DNA of 64,000 nucleotides from NCBI GenBank assembly GCA_013339895.1, contig JABACO010000019.1:1116178-1180177 (forward strand), in the 5' to 3' direction. Under the pieces are notes generated by a model. That model saw only the letters and a program-made list of their open reading frames with translations. It searched no databases and had not been told where the DNA came from. Below, one piece after another: positions 33,528-46,700 of this stretch (positions within the stretch are counted from its first letter, which is position 1; each line of letters opens with the position of its first letter). A program made the position numbers and the translations under genes. The DNA is from Ephydatia muelleri. Lineage: Eukaryota > Porifera > Demospongiae > Spongillida > Spongillidae.

Positions 33528-36500
33528 ATGGATCGCATGACCATGTACGTTCTTTACATTTCCCGGCGAAAGAGAGATAGACAAACCTCTTCCCTTTTCT
33601 CCTCTGAAGGGATGACGATGACGAGGCTCCCTCGGCTAGGAGGCCCGGCATTTTCAACATCGACGACTCTAACATGGCGTCCCAAGACATACTCCTTTCC
33701 GAGTACAAGCGAAGCACGAAGGGAGAGCAACCGTACGTGCACGTGCATGCAAAAGGATGCTGCGTGCGGAGGCAGAACAATATAACGGATACCTTCGCGC
33801 ACGTTATCGTATAGGAGCGGCCCGGTCACTGATGCCGTACCCATCACCCTAGACGAAGACGTGGAAACGATAGGAGAGGCGTTCTTGGAGGGAGATGGGA
33901 ACGTGGCCACGAAGGAGAAGTTAGGTAGGGTTGGGGGTGTTGCATGGTGTTGTATAAGGGAGGGCGGTGTGATGACGTAATGTTGATTTTTCCTTCTGTG
34001 CTCACGCACCTTGCTGTGTGCACAAAAGCTACTCTGCCAAGACACAAGCTGCAGCCTCAGAAGCCTCAGCAGGATGTAGATCAGGGAGCAACAGGTGGGT
34101 CCAATTTTGAATGATGTGTTTGTGACTGACCTCTCTGGTGGTGGTGGTGGTGTAAAAGAGCAAGGTCGCAGGACATCAGTGTCTGTCGAGAAAGACTACA
34201 ACCAGCTTCAGGCAACTCTGGCTATGAGGGAGAAGGAGCTTGTAAAGGCAAAAAGAGAGTTGGAGGTTTGACCTCACACAGACACATGTACACACACACA
34301 CTCACACACACACACACACACACACACTCTCACACATGCACATATTCACGAACCTTACCACCCTGCATATACCAATATCTGCCATCACTACCATCTACAG
34401 GCAGCCAAGAGCGATAGATGGATGCCACCAAGTATTGATGAGACTATCGATAGGTTGCTCATTGGCCAGGTAGGGGCACCCTAAGCATAGGTGTGATCAC
34501 CGTCCATATTACATTCCTTGTGTGTGTTGTGTGTGTTGTGTGTGTATGCGTGTGTATGTGTGTATGTGTGTATGTGTGTGTATGCGATGTGTGTATGTGT
34601 GTATGTGTGTATGTATGTATGTGTGTATATGCATGTATGTGTGTGTATGTGTGTGTGCATATGTGTGTATATGTGTATGTGTGTGTGTATATGCATCTAT
34701 GTGTGTGTGTACGGTATGTGTGTGTATATGTGTGTGCAGTCTTGCTGTCTGGAGTGGTTTAAATCCCTGGAAGAGAAGGAAGTTCTGTTGAACGCTGCTA
34801 CACAAACAGGCGATGGCAACTGCATCATTGCGGTCCTCATCTATCTGAGGAGGACTGTCAATCTCGGTATTGGAGGGGTGTGGCTTATGGGAGGTGGTGG
34901 ATGTGTGGGTAGGCTGGAGAAGAGACTCAAGGGCGGGACTAGACTGGGGAAGAGGTTGGTCAGGGCTCAACACATGAGGAAATGATCGAGGGAATGACCC
35001 TGCTGGGTCTTGAAGGGACCAAGAGGGTTGAGGGAATGACCCTGCTGGGTCTTGAAGGGACCAAGAGGGTTGAGGGAATGACCCTGCAGGGTCTTGAAGG
35101 GACCAAGAGGGGGTTAAGGGAATTGACCCTAGTTATCTTGCAGATGTGCTGTTCAGGCTCTTCACAAAGGCTCCAGAGCAACAGATTGTGATGAGTCATT
35201 ACTGTGTCCACCTGAAGCAGCTGAAGGCTTGGAATGATGTGCAGATTATATACAGGTGAGGGTATGATCAGGTGTGCAGAGGTGAGGGTATGATCAGGTA
35301 TGCAGAGGTGAGGGTATGATCAGGTATGCAGAGGTGAGAGTATATCAGGTGTGCAGAGGTGAGGGTATGATCAGGTGTGCAGAGGTGAGGGTATGATCAG
35401 GTGTGCAGAGGTGAGGGTATGATCAGGTGTGCAGAGGTGAGGGTGTGCAGAGATGAGGGTATGATCAGGTGTCCAGAGGTGAGGGTATGATCAGGTGTGC
35501 AGAGGTGAGGGTATGATCAGGTGTGCAGAGGGGAGGGTATGATCAGGTGTGCAGAGGTGAGGGTATAATCAGGTGTGCAGAGGTGAGGTATGATCAGGTG
35601 TGCAGAGGTGAGGGTATGATCAGGTATGCAGAGGTGAGGGTATGATCAGGTGTGCAGAGGTGAGGGTACGATCAGGTGAGGGTATGATCAAATTGCAAAT
35701 AACTTTTTGTAGGTTGATAACTATTTCTTGAGCACATGAAGAGTTAATAATGTTTAATAAATAACATGTTTTGTTTTGCAGCATGCTAGGAAACTACAAG
35801 ACTTGTGCAGTGAGTTTTGTTTTGTGTACTTATGGTGATGTGGTTTGTAAACATATTAAATCCACTCATAACTTTATCACCCGAAATTTTTCCCAATTGA
35901 AAATTACTGTGATGGTGAGTCATTTCTCCACACAGTCCTTTCAACTGAAGAGAATAGAATCCATTGCAAGTGTTCAGGAGCAGCGGAGAGAACTGCAGAT
36001 GCTGTGCTCGTGAGTTACTATGGAAACATGCATTACTCTTTCCAATATCAACATCAATCCTATGATCACCACTACTACCACCTCATCCCTCACTGGTCCA
36101 CCCCTCCCCCCCCCCTCCCATCTTATCTCTCGTCGTATAGGACGAGCAAGGTTCTCGGATCGGATTTAGTGTACCTTGAGGAGTACATGAAGCTACTTGA
36201 CAGACAGCTGAAGGTTCAGGAGCTAGACCAAAACGTGATCAGTGAGAGCAAGAAGCTACCATTCCAGCCTCTCTACACCACACTGCTCTACCTCTGCCAG
36301 TGGCATGGCCAGGAGAAGGAGGTGTGGCCTACCACACCCTCCCCCACACATGTACTGTACTGAGCCTTGTACCATTTACAGGACCGGGTAACCAGTCCTG
36401 TTCGGCTCAAAACGGAGTTCAACGTTTCGGACAAGGTGCTGTTTCAGATGAGGTTGATGGCAGAGTGCAAGCGCAGGGATTGGGGAAAGTTTGAGCAGTT

Positions 36501-36536
36501 GCTGACCTCGAAGGTAACCAGAACTCCCCCTAGGGG

Positions 36537-36576
<40 letters not shown>

Positions 36577-39500
36577 ACACAAATGCATACACATACATGT
36601 ATACACATACACACATACACACACATACACACATGTATACACACAATGTATCTCAATAAGTTTATGGTATGATATAATGCTTTTGAAAAATAATATAAAT
36701 AGAGTTTTAGTGGAGATGTGGGGAGGTGATTGGGTGTGGGGAGGTGACTGGTGTGGGGAGGTGACTGGTGTGGGGAGGTGATTGGTGTGGAGAGGTGACT
36801 GGTGTGGGGAGGTGACTGGTGTGGAGAGGTGACTGGTGTGGAGAGGTGACTGGTGTGGAGAGGTGACTGGGTGTGGAGAGGTGACTGGTGTGGAGAGGTG
36901 ACTGGTGTGGAGAGGTGACTGGTGTGGGGAGGTGACTGGGTGTGGAGAGGTGACTGGTGTGGAGAGGTGACTGGTGTGGAGAGGTGACTGGTGTGGGGAG
37001 GTGACTGGGTGTGGAGAGGTGACTGGTGTGGAGAGGTGATTGGTGTGAAGAGGTGACTGGGTGTGGAGAGGTGACTGGTGTGGAGAGGTGACTGGGTGTG
37101 GAGAGGTGACTGGGTGTGGAGAGGTGACTGGTGTGGAGAGATGACTGGGTGTGGAGAGGTGACTGGTGTGGAGAGGTGACTGGTGTGGGGAGGTGACTGG
37201 TGTGGAGAGGTGACTGGTGTGGGGAGGTGATTGGTGTGGAGAGGTGACTGGGTGTGGAGAGGTGACTGGTGTGGAGAGGTGACTGGTGTGGGGAGGTGAC
37301 GGGTGTAGGGAGGTGACTGGGTGTGGGGAGGTGACTGGTGTGGAGAGGTGACTGGGTGTGGAGAGGTGACTGGTGTGGAGAGGTGACTGGTGTGGAGAGG
37401 TGACTGGGTGTGGAGAGGTGACTGGGTGTGGAGAGGTGACTGGTGTGGGGAGGTGACTGGGTGTGGAGAGGTGACTGGGTGTGGAGAGGTGACTGGGTGT
37501 GGGGAGGTGACTGGGTGTGGGGAGGAGTCTGGAGGAATGAGTGCAGGTGTGGGTCTCTTCATGACTTGTATGGTTCTCATCATCATGTTCGTGCACTTGT
37601 GCACACACACATGCACACATACACATGCACACACACATGCACACACACATGCACACACACATGCACACACATGCACACACATGCACACACACATGCACAG
37701 CACACACACATGCACACACACATGCACACACACATACACACACATGTAAATACATTCTCATACACACATATACACGCACACAAATACATGAACATGTTCA
37801 CACATGTGGTTGGCTCGAATACTTTCATTGGCAACAGGGATTCTTTGGAACCAAGCTGAAAAGTGTGATCGGATTTGAGAGGGTAGTGCGAATTCTTGGC
37901 ATGTATGGAGCACCACAGGAGGTACATTGAGCTGTGCATACAGGGTCCTCTGCTACCCACACATCACCACCCTCACATTGCTACCTCCATCACCACCCTC
38001 ACATTGCTACCTCCATCACCACCCTCACATTGCTACCTCCATCACCATCACATTGCTACCTCCATCACCACCCTCACATTGCTACCTCCATCACTACCCT
38101 CACATTGCTACCTCCATCACCACCCTCACATTGCTACCTCCATCACTACCCTCACATTGCTACCTCCATCATCACCCTCACATTGCTACCTCCATCACCA
38201 CCCTCACATTGCTACCTCCATCACCACCCTCACATTGCTACCTCCATCACCACCCTCACATTGCTACCTCCATCACTACCCTCACATTGCTACCTCCATC
38301 ACCACCCTCACATTGCTACCTCCATCATCACCATCACATTGCTACCTCCATCACCACCCTCACATTGCTACCTCCATCATCACCCTCACATTGCTACCTC
38401 CATCACCATCACATTGCTACCTCCATCACCATCACATTGCTACCTCCATGACCACCCTCACATTGCTACCTCCATCACTACCCTCACATTGCTATCTCCA
38501 TCACCACCCTCACATTGCTACCTCCATCACCACCCTCACATTGCTACCTCCATCACCACCCTCACATTGCTACCTCCATCACCACCCTCACATTGCTACC
38601 TCCATCACCATCACATTGCTACCTCCATCACCACCCTCACATTGCTACCTCCATCATCACCCTCACATTGCTACCTCCATCACCACCCTCACATTGCTAC
38701 CCTCCCCATCATCACCCTCACATTGCTACCTCATCATCACCCTCACATTGCTACCTCCATCACTACCCTCACATTGCTACCTCCATCACCACCCTCACAT
38801 TGCTACCTCCATCACTACCCTCACATGCTACCTCCATACTACCCTCACATTGCTACCTCCATCACCATCACATTGCTACCTCCATCACCATCACATTGCT
38901 ACCTCCATCACCACCCCTCACATTGCTACCTCCATCATCACCCTCACATTGCTACCTCCATCATCACCCTCACATTGCTACCTCCATCACCACCCTCACA
39001 TTGCTACCTCCATCACCACCCTCACATTGCTACCTCCATCACCACCCTCACATTGCTACCTCCATCACCACCCTCACATTGCTACCTCCATCACCACCCT
39101 CACATTGCTACCTCCATCACCACCCTCACATTGCTACCTCCATCACCACCCTCACATTGCTACCTCCATCACTACCCTACAATTGCTACCTCCATCACCA
39201 CCCTCACATTGCTACCTCCATCACCACCCTCACTTGCTACCTCCATCATCACCCTCACATTGCTACCTCCATCACCACCCTCACATTGCTACCTCCATCA
39301 CCACCCTCACATTGCTACCTCCATACTACCCTCACATTGCTACCTCCATCACCCATCCTCACATTGCTACCTCCATCACCCACCCTCACATTGCTACCTC
39401 CATCACCACCCTCACATTGCTACCTCCATCACCACCCTCACATTGCTACCTCCATCACCACCCTCACATTGCTACCTCCATCACTACCTCACATTGCTAC

Positions 39501-40885
39501 CTCCATCACCACCCTCACATTGCTACCTCCATCACCACCACTCACATTGCTACCTCCATCATCACCCTCACATTGCTACCTCCATCACCACCCTCACATT
39601 GCTACCCTCCATCACCACCCTCACATTGCTACCTCCATACTACCCTCACATTGCTACCTCCATCACCATCCTCACATTGCTACCTCCATCACCACCCTCA
39701 CATTGCTACCTCCATCACCACCCTCACATTGCTACCTCCATACTACCCTCACATTGCTACCTCCATCACCATCACATTGCTACCTCCATCACCATCACAT
39801 TGCTACCTCCATCACCACCCTCACATTGCTACCTCCATCATCACCCTCACATTGCTACCTCCATCATCACCCTCACATTGCTACCTCCATCACCACCCTC
39901 ACATTGCTACCTCCATCACCACCCTCACATTGCTACCTCCATCACCACCCTCACATTGCTACCTCCATCACCACCCTCACATTGCTACCTCCATCACCAC
40001 CCTCACATTGCTACCTCCATCACCACCCTCACATTGCTACCTCCATCACCACCCTCACATTGCTACCTCCATCACCACCCTCACATTGCTACCTCCATCA
40101 CCACCCTCACATTGCTACCTCCATCACCACCCTCACATTGCTACCTCCATCACCACCCTCACATTGCTACCTCCATCACCACCCTCACATTGCTACCTCC
40201 ATCACCACATCCACCATCACCATCACTCAACTATCATCACTCATCATCATGCACCCTTATACTGATACTTCATCTCCACATTCACAGCCTCCATCATCAC
40301 ACACCATCACCACACTCATCACACATCATACATCATCACACTATCACCATCATCCTCACATTGCCACCTCCATGGTCACATCACGATCAAACCATCCCGC
40401 CCCCAACCCTGCACACATCACAACACATCACGCTCCATCACATCATCACCATCCACCATCACAAATCATCACCACCGTCACATCCTCTTGACACACCTGC
40501 TTCTTGTGCAGGTCATCCATCCCTACCTGATGGAGATAGAGGACCATGAAGTGAGGCTGGACCTAGCCACGCACTACAAGTACCACGGGACAGCCATCGA
40601 AGTAAGCAGGAGGTGTTGATGGATGTGTGTTGCATAATGCAAAAGGAGCACGTATCTGGAGTGACAAGGGCACCTGACAAGGGCACATCTCTGTCCTTGT
40701 AGACACTTAAGCTGATGAGGGATCGGCAGGGTATGGAGGATTACATCAATTTCATTGAGGTTCGGGAACAGGAGAAATATAGGGACAAGATCCAGACGCT
40801 CCTTGCTAATACTGTGAGTTTGTGGCGTGATTGGTATGTCATTTAAGTGGCTTTTTTTAATTTGCAGCAAATCAAGTGGAAGTGA
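33528..40885 (+). CDS. VIPAS39: VPS33B-interacting protein / SPE-39 homologue
   Basis: Partner of VPS33B in the CHEVI complex, which acts in late-endosome/lysosome traffic. Sixteen exons join in phase to about 482 residues (human protein 493): 33528-33544, 33610-33732, 33815-33924, 34029-34094, 34159-34265, 34401-34469, 34740-34866, 35144-35255, 35782-35809, 35936-36009, 36141-36321, 36382-36513, 37838-37921, 40512-40601, 40703-40813, 40868-40885. The N-terminus has an acidic FNIDDSN block as in human FTFDDED, and a coiled coil (DYNQLQATLAMREKELVKAK). The Vps16-C-like region follows: LEWFKSLEEKEVLLNAATQT, GDGNCIIAVLIYLRRTVN, LPFQPLYTTLLYLCQWHGQE, LMAECKRRDWGKFEQLL, IGFERVVRILGMYGAPQE, VIHPYLMEIEDHEVRLDLAT, and the exact end QIKWK matching human QIRWKN. 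The first two short exons are the least certain. Introns hold about 4 kb of minisatellite. SCYL1 starts 237 bp downstream on the same strand. Confidence 0.93.
34505..34738. repeat. VIPAS39: (TGTGTA)n microsatellite in VIPAS39 intron
   Basis: TG/TGTATG repeat that runs into the acceptor at 34739. Confidence 0.92.
34985..35125. repeat. 41-bp repeat, three copies
   Basis: GAGGGAATGACCCTGCTGGG followed by TCTTGAAGGGACCAAGAGGGT, three near-identical copies, then a decayed fourth. Confidence 0.9.
35252..35690. repeat. VIPAS39: 26-bp minisatellite starting at a VIPAS39 splice donor
   Basis: About 17 units of AGGTGAGGGTATGATCAGGT followed by GTGCAG. The first unit contains the true donor at the end of the exon 35144-35255 (CAG/GTGAGG), so the array copied a splice donor, as in ANAPC1 at 10604. 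Confidence 0.9.
36715..37532. repeat. 17/18-bp G-rich minisatellite (GTGTGGAGAGGTGACTG)
   Basis: About 46 units of GTGTGGRGAGGTGACTG with an optional extra G, in the VIPAS39 intron. The long histidine/proline/serine open frames on the opposite strand (up to about 460 codons) are repeat artefacts. Confidence 0.95.
37597..37790. repeat. (CACACATG)n microsatellite
   Basis: ACACACATGC units, about 190 bp, ending 47 bp before the VIPAS39 exon at 37838. Confidence 0.92.
37965..40208. repeat. VIPAS39: 2.2-kb 26-bp minisatellite in VIPAS39 intron
   Basis: About 86 units of CATCACCACCCTCACATTGC followed by TACCTC. Variants: CACTACC, CATCACC, a shortened CACCATCACATTGC unit, and single-base losses. 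Because 26 is not a multiple of three, all + frames read the same permuted peptide (blocks HCYLHHHPHIATSIT), giving open frames up to about 870 codons. These are not genes: the array lies between two in-phase VIPAS39 exons. Confidence 0.96.
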
Positions 40886-41122
40886 GCATTTCTCGCTCAG
40901 ACTTTGACTTTTGTGTTTTGTGTTGTGTCTATAAATGATTCTATAAAGCAGATATGTACCTCTATTCACTTTCTATTTGTATGACATCTTTAGAAGCATA
41001 GCTGCTGTCGTACCCAGACCCAAATGTACGTTGCGATGACCGTAATTCGTTATTTGACAATGAAATTAGTAGTAACCCTTTGTATTCCGGGGAATAGGGT
41101 GACATAGCTGCTTTTGTTTCCG

Positions 41123-42224
41123 ATGGGCCAACAACAGGGACGAGAGCTTCCCTTCGACGTAGGAGAACAGTTTACCTGTCTAGCAGGGAAGACAATATGG
41201 TCTGTTCACCGCGGACGGAGAAAGGTACGCGAATCAGGTCACAGATAACGAACGTGCACTCGCACGATGGCTTCGATACAAGTGCGGTTCCCACCTAGGT
41301 CGATGGAGAACCGGTAACCGTTTTTGTCTTCGACCTCACTGGGAAATCGGAAGAGGAGGTATGTCACTAGTAGCAACATCTTACCACTGTATACCTGTAC
41401 GAAACTGCGTTTTGTAGCATGACGATTTGACACCGTCGCGTTTGCTCCTCGTTCCCTCCCAATCCGCCCCCTTTTCTCCCTTTATCTAGATCAAGCTCGC
41501 GAGGTCTGCACACCTCAGACTGAAGACTCTTCGCCATCCCAACATTCTCCGTTACATTGACGGTGTGGAGCTGCCTTCCTCCATCTATGCTGTAACGGAA
41601 GAGGCCACGCCCCTGGAGGAATCCCTCAGGAGTCCAGAAGGACGTACGGAGTTTGCGTTGTCATGGGGACTTCACCAAACACTGGTATTGTACACACCAG
41701 TGGCGACACATTTAGTCGATAGATAAAGTGCACTTATTGGGGCACATTCAATAACACCAACACTACAAAGATCCTTGCACATTGCATCCTATATGATAAT
41801 GAAACACCAAAATATGTGTACATGTGTATGTGTATGTGTGTAGCAAATACTCTGGCAGCTTGTTTTTAACACCCACACACATATACACACATACAAACAC
41901 ACACACACAACACACACACATACACACATACATGTACAAACACACACACGCACACACACACACGTTTTACACTGCACTTTTTTATTGCAGAAAGCAATAA
42001 GTTTTCTGAACAATGATTGCAGCCTGATTCATCGCTGTGTGTGTCTCAGCTCCATCTTTGTGGATGGCAGCGGAGAATGGAAGCTGGGAGGGGTGGAGTT
42101 TATGGTCCCCTTTGGCGACCTCACCGTTGCCTTGGCACCCAAACCCCTCAGCTCTCTGCAGGTCTATGACCCCCCGGAGGTGGCCAAACCAGCCTCTGCC
42201 AAGAAGATTGAGAAGTGGTGTGTG

Positions 42225-42276
<52 letters not shown>

Positions 42277-43700
42277 ATTGTGAGTGTGTGTATGTGTGGG
42301 CTGGGAGGGTTGCTTCACTTAGGAGAGGTTCCTAAGCAGGTCCCAACCCCACAGGTCTGTGGATGTCTGGGGACTCGGTTGCTTACTCTGGGAGGTATTC
42401 AACGGGCCTCTGACACAAGCTGCCTCTCTCAAGAACCCTTCAAAGGTAGGAGATAGGAGATGAAGGTCCTCACGCAACCTATTCTCTCGTGTCCTCGTGA
42501 GCAGCTGCCCAAGTCTCTGGTGCCGCACTTTGTGGAGATGGTGGGCGTCGGTCCAGTCACCAGGCCGAACCCTTCAGACCTCCTTGCCGCGCTGAGGGAG
42601 CACGGGCAATTCCTGTCCAATCGTCTCGTCAGCATGGCCTTGAGGGTGGAGGAGCTTCAGGTGAGCTCCAAATGGAATATCAAAGGAAGTCCTGAGCTGG
42701 CCCTTGTTTGCAGATCATGGAGACTTCCCAGAGAACAGAATTTTTTAATGAACTAAACAGCTCCCTGTCGTCCTTCTCTGACAACTTTTTACGTCGCAAG
42801 ATACTCCCTCAGCTGATTAACGCATTCGAATTTGGCAATGCCGGAACAGCTGTTCTTGGGCCACTGTTCAAGCTGGGGCAGCTGCTGGACAGTGTGGAGT
42901 ACCAGAAGAGGATTGTCCCTTGTGTTGTAAAGCTCTTTTCATCCCCTGACAGATCCACAAGATTAAATCTCCTGCAACAAGTAATATACCATTTGGATAG
43001 TTCCTGTTGGTAATGTCTTCCATCCCCTCCTTCCCATTTCCTCCTCTCCCCTCCCCTTCTCCCAACCCTCCTCCCCTCCTTCCTCTCCCCTCCCTCCCCA
43101 TTCCTTCTCTCCATCTCCTTCCTCCCTTCTCCTCCTCCCCTCCCCCTCTTTTCTCCCCTTCCTGCAGTTAGATCAATTCATCCACCACCTCCAACCAGCC
43201 ACAGTTAATGATCAGATCTTCCCCAATTTAGTCACTGGATTTACAGACACTGCACCAGCCATAAGGGAGCAGACAGTGAAGGTACAGTGATGGTGCTAGA
43301 GGGAGGGGCTGGGATGGTGGTGGAGGGAGGGGCTGGGATGGTGCTAGAGGGAGGGGCTGGGGTGGTGATGGAGGGAGGGGAAGGGGTTGGAGATAACAGG
43401 TTCACGTTGTGATGATGTGTACTGCCCAGACACAACTTGACACACTTGTTCATGTGAAATGCCACAAACATGGAGGTATTGCACAAACATGGAGGTATTG
43501 CACAAACATGGAGGTATTGCACGATAATTGCTATCACTAATGCAAGTCTTGTAAGCAGCACTGTCAAGACTTGCATTGTAGCGACCATCATGTGAGACCT
43601 CCGCGACTCGTGCATGTGTTTTCAAGTTGCGTCTATGTGGTACGGTGAGTGTGTGTGTATGTGTGTGTGTGATTGTGTGTGTGTGTGTGATTGTGTGTGT

Positions 43701-43737
<37 letters not shown>

Positions 43738-46700
43738 GACCTCCTCCCCTCTCCTCTGCAGTCCATGCTTCTGGTGGCTCCTAAGCTGAACGCTGCGAAC
43801 CTGAACACACAGCTACTCAAATATTTTGCCAAATGTCAGCTGGACGAACAGGTTTGTTTACCTGGGGGGAAGGCACACCCACTTTGTGATATGATGTATC
43901 CTTTGCCATCAGCCAGGAATTCGAGCCAACACCACTATCTGCCTGGGGAAGATAGCGTGTCATCTGGACCCAACAGTAAGGAGTCCTCTTGTTTTGATGC
44001 CTTGCCTTGCCTTGTGCTCTCCAAAACCACACTCCACATCCTACACCCTCACACATCACACTCACATCCAACTATCCACACATCCACACACCCACATCCT
44101 ATACATCCACACACCCACATCCTATACATCCACATGCCCACATCCTATACATCCACACGCCCACATCCTATACATCCACACACCCACATCCTATACATCC
44201 ATACACCCACTGCTCCATGTCTCCACACCCACACTCCTTCCCCAAGGGCGTAGACAGCTATTTATGAGTGGGGGGGCTAAACACACTAATTAGTTTTCAT
44301 GGCTATGTCACGTGTACACACGTAAAAAAATGTCGCTGCTATCATGGCTTTCCAATTTCAAGAAAACACCGCTCGAGGCCGAGAGTGAGAATTGATTGTC
44401 TGTAGGTTGTGATGCGCCCAGCACTAGCAAGCGGCCGCCAACTGATACATGCAGTGTTCTGAACACTACATGTATAGCAATCAGTTGAACCCGCGGATGC
44501 AACTAGGCAGGCAAACGATTGCAGTAGTGCCGCTAACTCAGGTACTGTACAACTTCATTGATAGATTTGTCAACGTACGCCCTTGCAATCTTCAATCACA
44601 CCTTTGGAGTCAGCACAATCAATATCATTACTTCCTTTTCCTAAACGCACTATGGCAAGCAAACACGTTCCTTTTGTTCATCTTGGTACAGAAAGTACCA
44701 ATGGTTGCATTATCAAGAAGGAAGTGACACAGTACTGTGTTACTATTGTATGATGGCAGACAAGCGAGGTCTGGTATTGCATGGAAACAAAGATGATGCT
44801 TTTGCAAAAAGTGGCGAACAAATTGAAGCATTCATACAATCGAAATGATTTCATACAATTATTGTAATTGTATTCATACCAATAGGATAAAACTGGGGGG
44901 GGGGGGGCTATTGCCCCTCTTGCCCCCCCCCCCCCCGTCTACGCCCTTGTTCCCTCACCTTTGTGTCTCTTCCACCATCACACACCTTTCATCCTCCCCC
45001 TCCTCTCCCACCCCAGACCCAACAGAAGGTGCTGGCCTCAGCGTTCCTGCGTTCCCTCAAGGACCCCTTCCCTCCCGCTCGCTGTGCGGGCATCAGAGCC
45101 ATGGCCGACACACACTCCTACTACCTCACCTCCGATGTAGCCATGAGGCTCCTCCCAGCTCTCTGTACCATGACCGTCGATGGAGATAAGACCGTGAGGG
45201 ACCAGGTACACCTGGGGTGGGCGGGGCCTAGGATCACCTGCGTGTTGGTTGGGTGGGGCTAGGATCACATGCATGTTGGTTGGGCGGGGCTAGGATCACA
45301 TGCACGTGGTGTGGGTGTGGCCTAGTGTAACAGGCATTTGGAGAGGGTGTGGCCTGGGTACCACATTTGGTTGGGGTAGGCGGGGCAAGTGATCGGGGTG
45401 GGTGGGGCCAAGTGACCAGATTTGCATGTCTATGAGGACAGTGTATCAAGGGTGGGTGTGGCCTCTCAACAACAGACCTTCAAGGCAATAAAGCTGTTTC
45501 TTGATAAGTTGGAGAAGCTTTCAGAGAATCCTGAGGCAGCTGCCCAACAGGAGCAAATCGAAGGTCAGAATGTCCCAACGCCACGCCCCTGTCCCTCTTA
45601 CTGCCCCTCTCCCTTCTTGTGCCCATGAAGCTGCCACCACCAGTTGGACTGGATGGGCTGTCAGCTCCCTCGCCTCCAAACTGTACAAACCTTCATCTGG
45701 TGCTCACCAGCCATCTGATACCTCCTCCCCAGCCCCACCCGGCCCCAGCAAGTCACAGGAGCTGGTACAACCTGTAGCCGTCAAGGAAGCATGTGAGGGG
45801 GTGTGGGCAAGGAAGGATGTGAGGGGTGTGGTCCCTGTGCTGTGTGTGTGTGCATGTGTGTGTATACTGCTACAGTCTGCCCTCGTTAAGAGCGCACCCG
45901 TTATAAGCGCATTCCCTCGTTAGTCTAAGCACAGGGGGCGTATTCTTATTCATATTCATAATTGTCGACATGATGTCAATGTGGTAAAGACACCAGAGAT
46001 GCTACTGTGTCAATCTAGGGCCCAACTATGGTAAGAGCGCAGGGAACATGGCGCTCTTAACGGGGGGGGGGGGGGCAGCCTGTATGTTCGTGTAATGTGA
46101 TCACATGTGTTGTCCCTTTGGCAGCTGTCACTGGTGGTTTGGACAGAGCCGAGACTCCATCCTCCTCCACACAAGCTAAAGACACACCTCAGGCAGAGGG
46201 CTGGGGAGGAGACGACGACTGGGAGGTGTGGTCGGCAGGGAACAGGGAGGGGCAACTGATGCAGTTTAACCCTTTCCTTCCTCCACAGTCGTTTAGCCTA
46301 CCTGCTGAAAAGGGTGGACGTGCAGCGGAGCAGGGGGAGGCGGGGCAAGTGAGAGGGTGGAATGATGACGACGATTGGGCACCTCTCGAAACACCTCAGC
46401 CCCAGGCCAAAGAATCTGCCAGCGGAGCAGAGTTCTTCGATGCATTCTCTGACCCAATCCCTTCGAGAGAGGCACCTCTCACAAAGACCTCTAAACCCAA
46501 GATGGCTGATACATCCCGGCAGCAGAAGACTCCACCCCCTTTTGTCAGTCCTGCTCTCTTCCAATCAAAGACTGAGGGAAGCCATAAGAGTGATGATGGG
46601 TGGGGCAATGAGTGGACAGAAGATGTTACCCCTAAGAAGCCAAGTCAGGTGGGTGTGTCATTGTGTAGTCACATGACTACCACATGATAGTCATGTGGTG

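Noticed and set aside
33487..34047. - strand frames over the VIPAS39 5' exons
   Set aside because: Shadows of the + strand coding exons, which splice in phase and match the family N-terminus.
36376..37779. Long - strand open frames (about 430-470 codons) rich in SPHTSHLSTP
   Set aside because: Product of the 17/18-bp minisatellite and CA microsatellites; overlaps VIPAS39 exons on the other strand.
37896..40549. Open frames of 650-870 codons rich in histidine, leucine, proline
   Set aside because: They are three registers of the same 26-bp minisatellite between two in-phase VIPAS39 exons.
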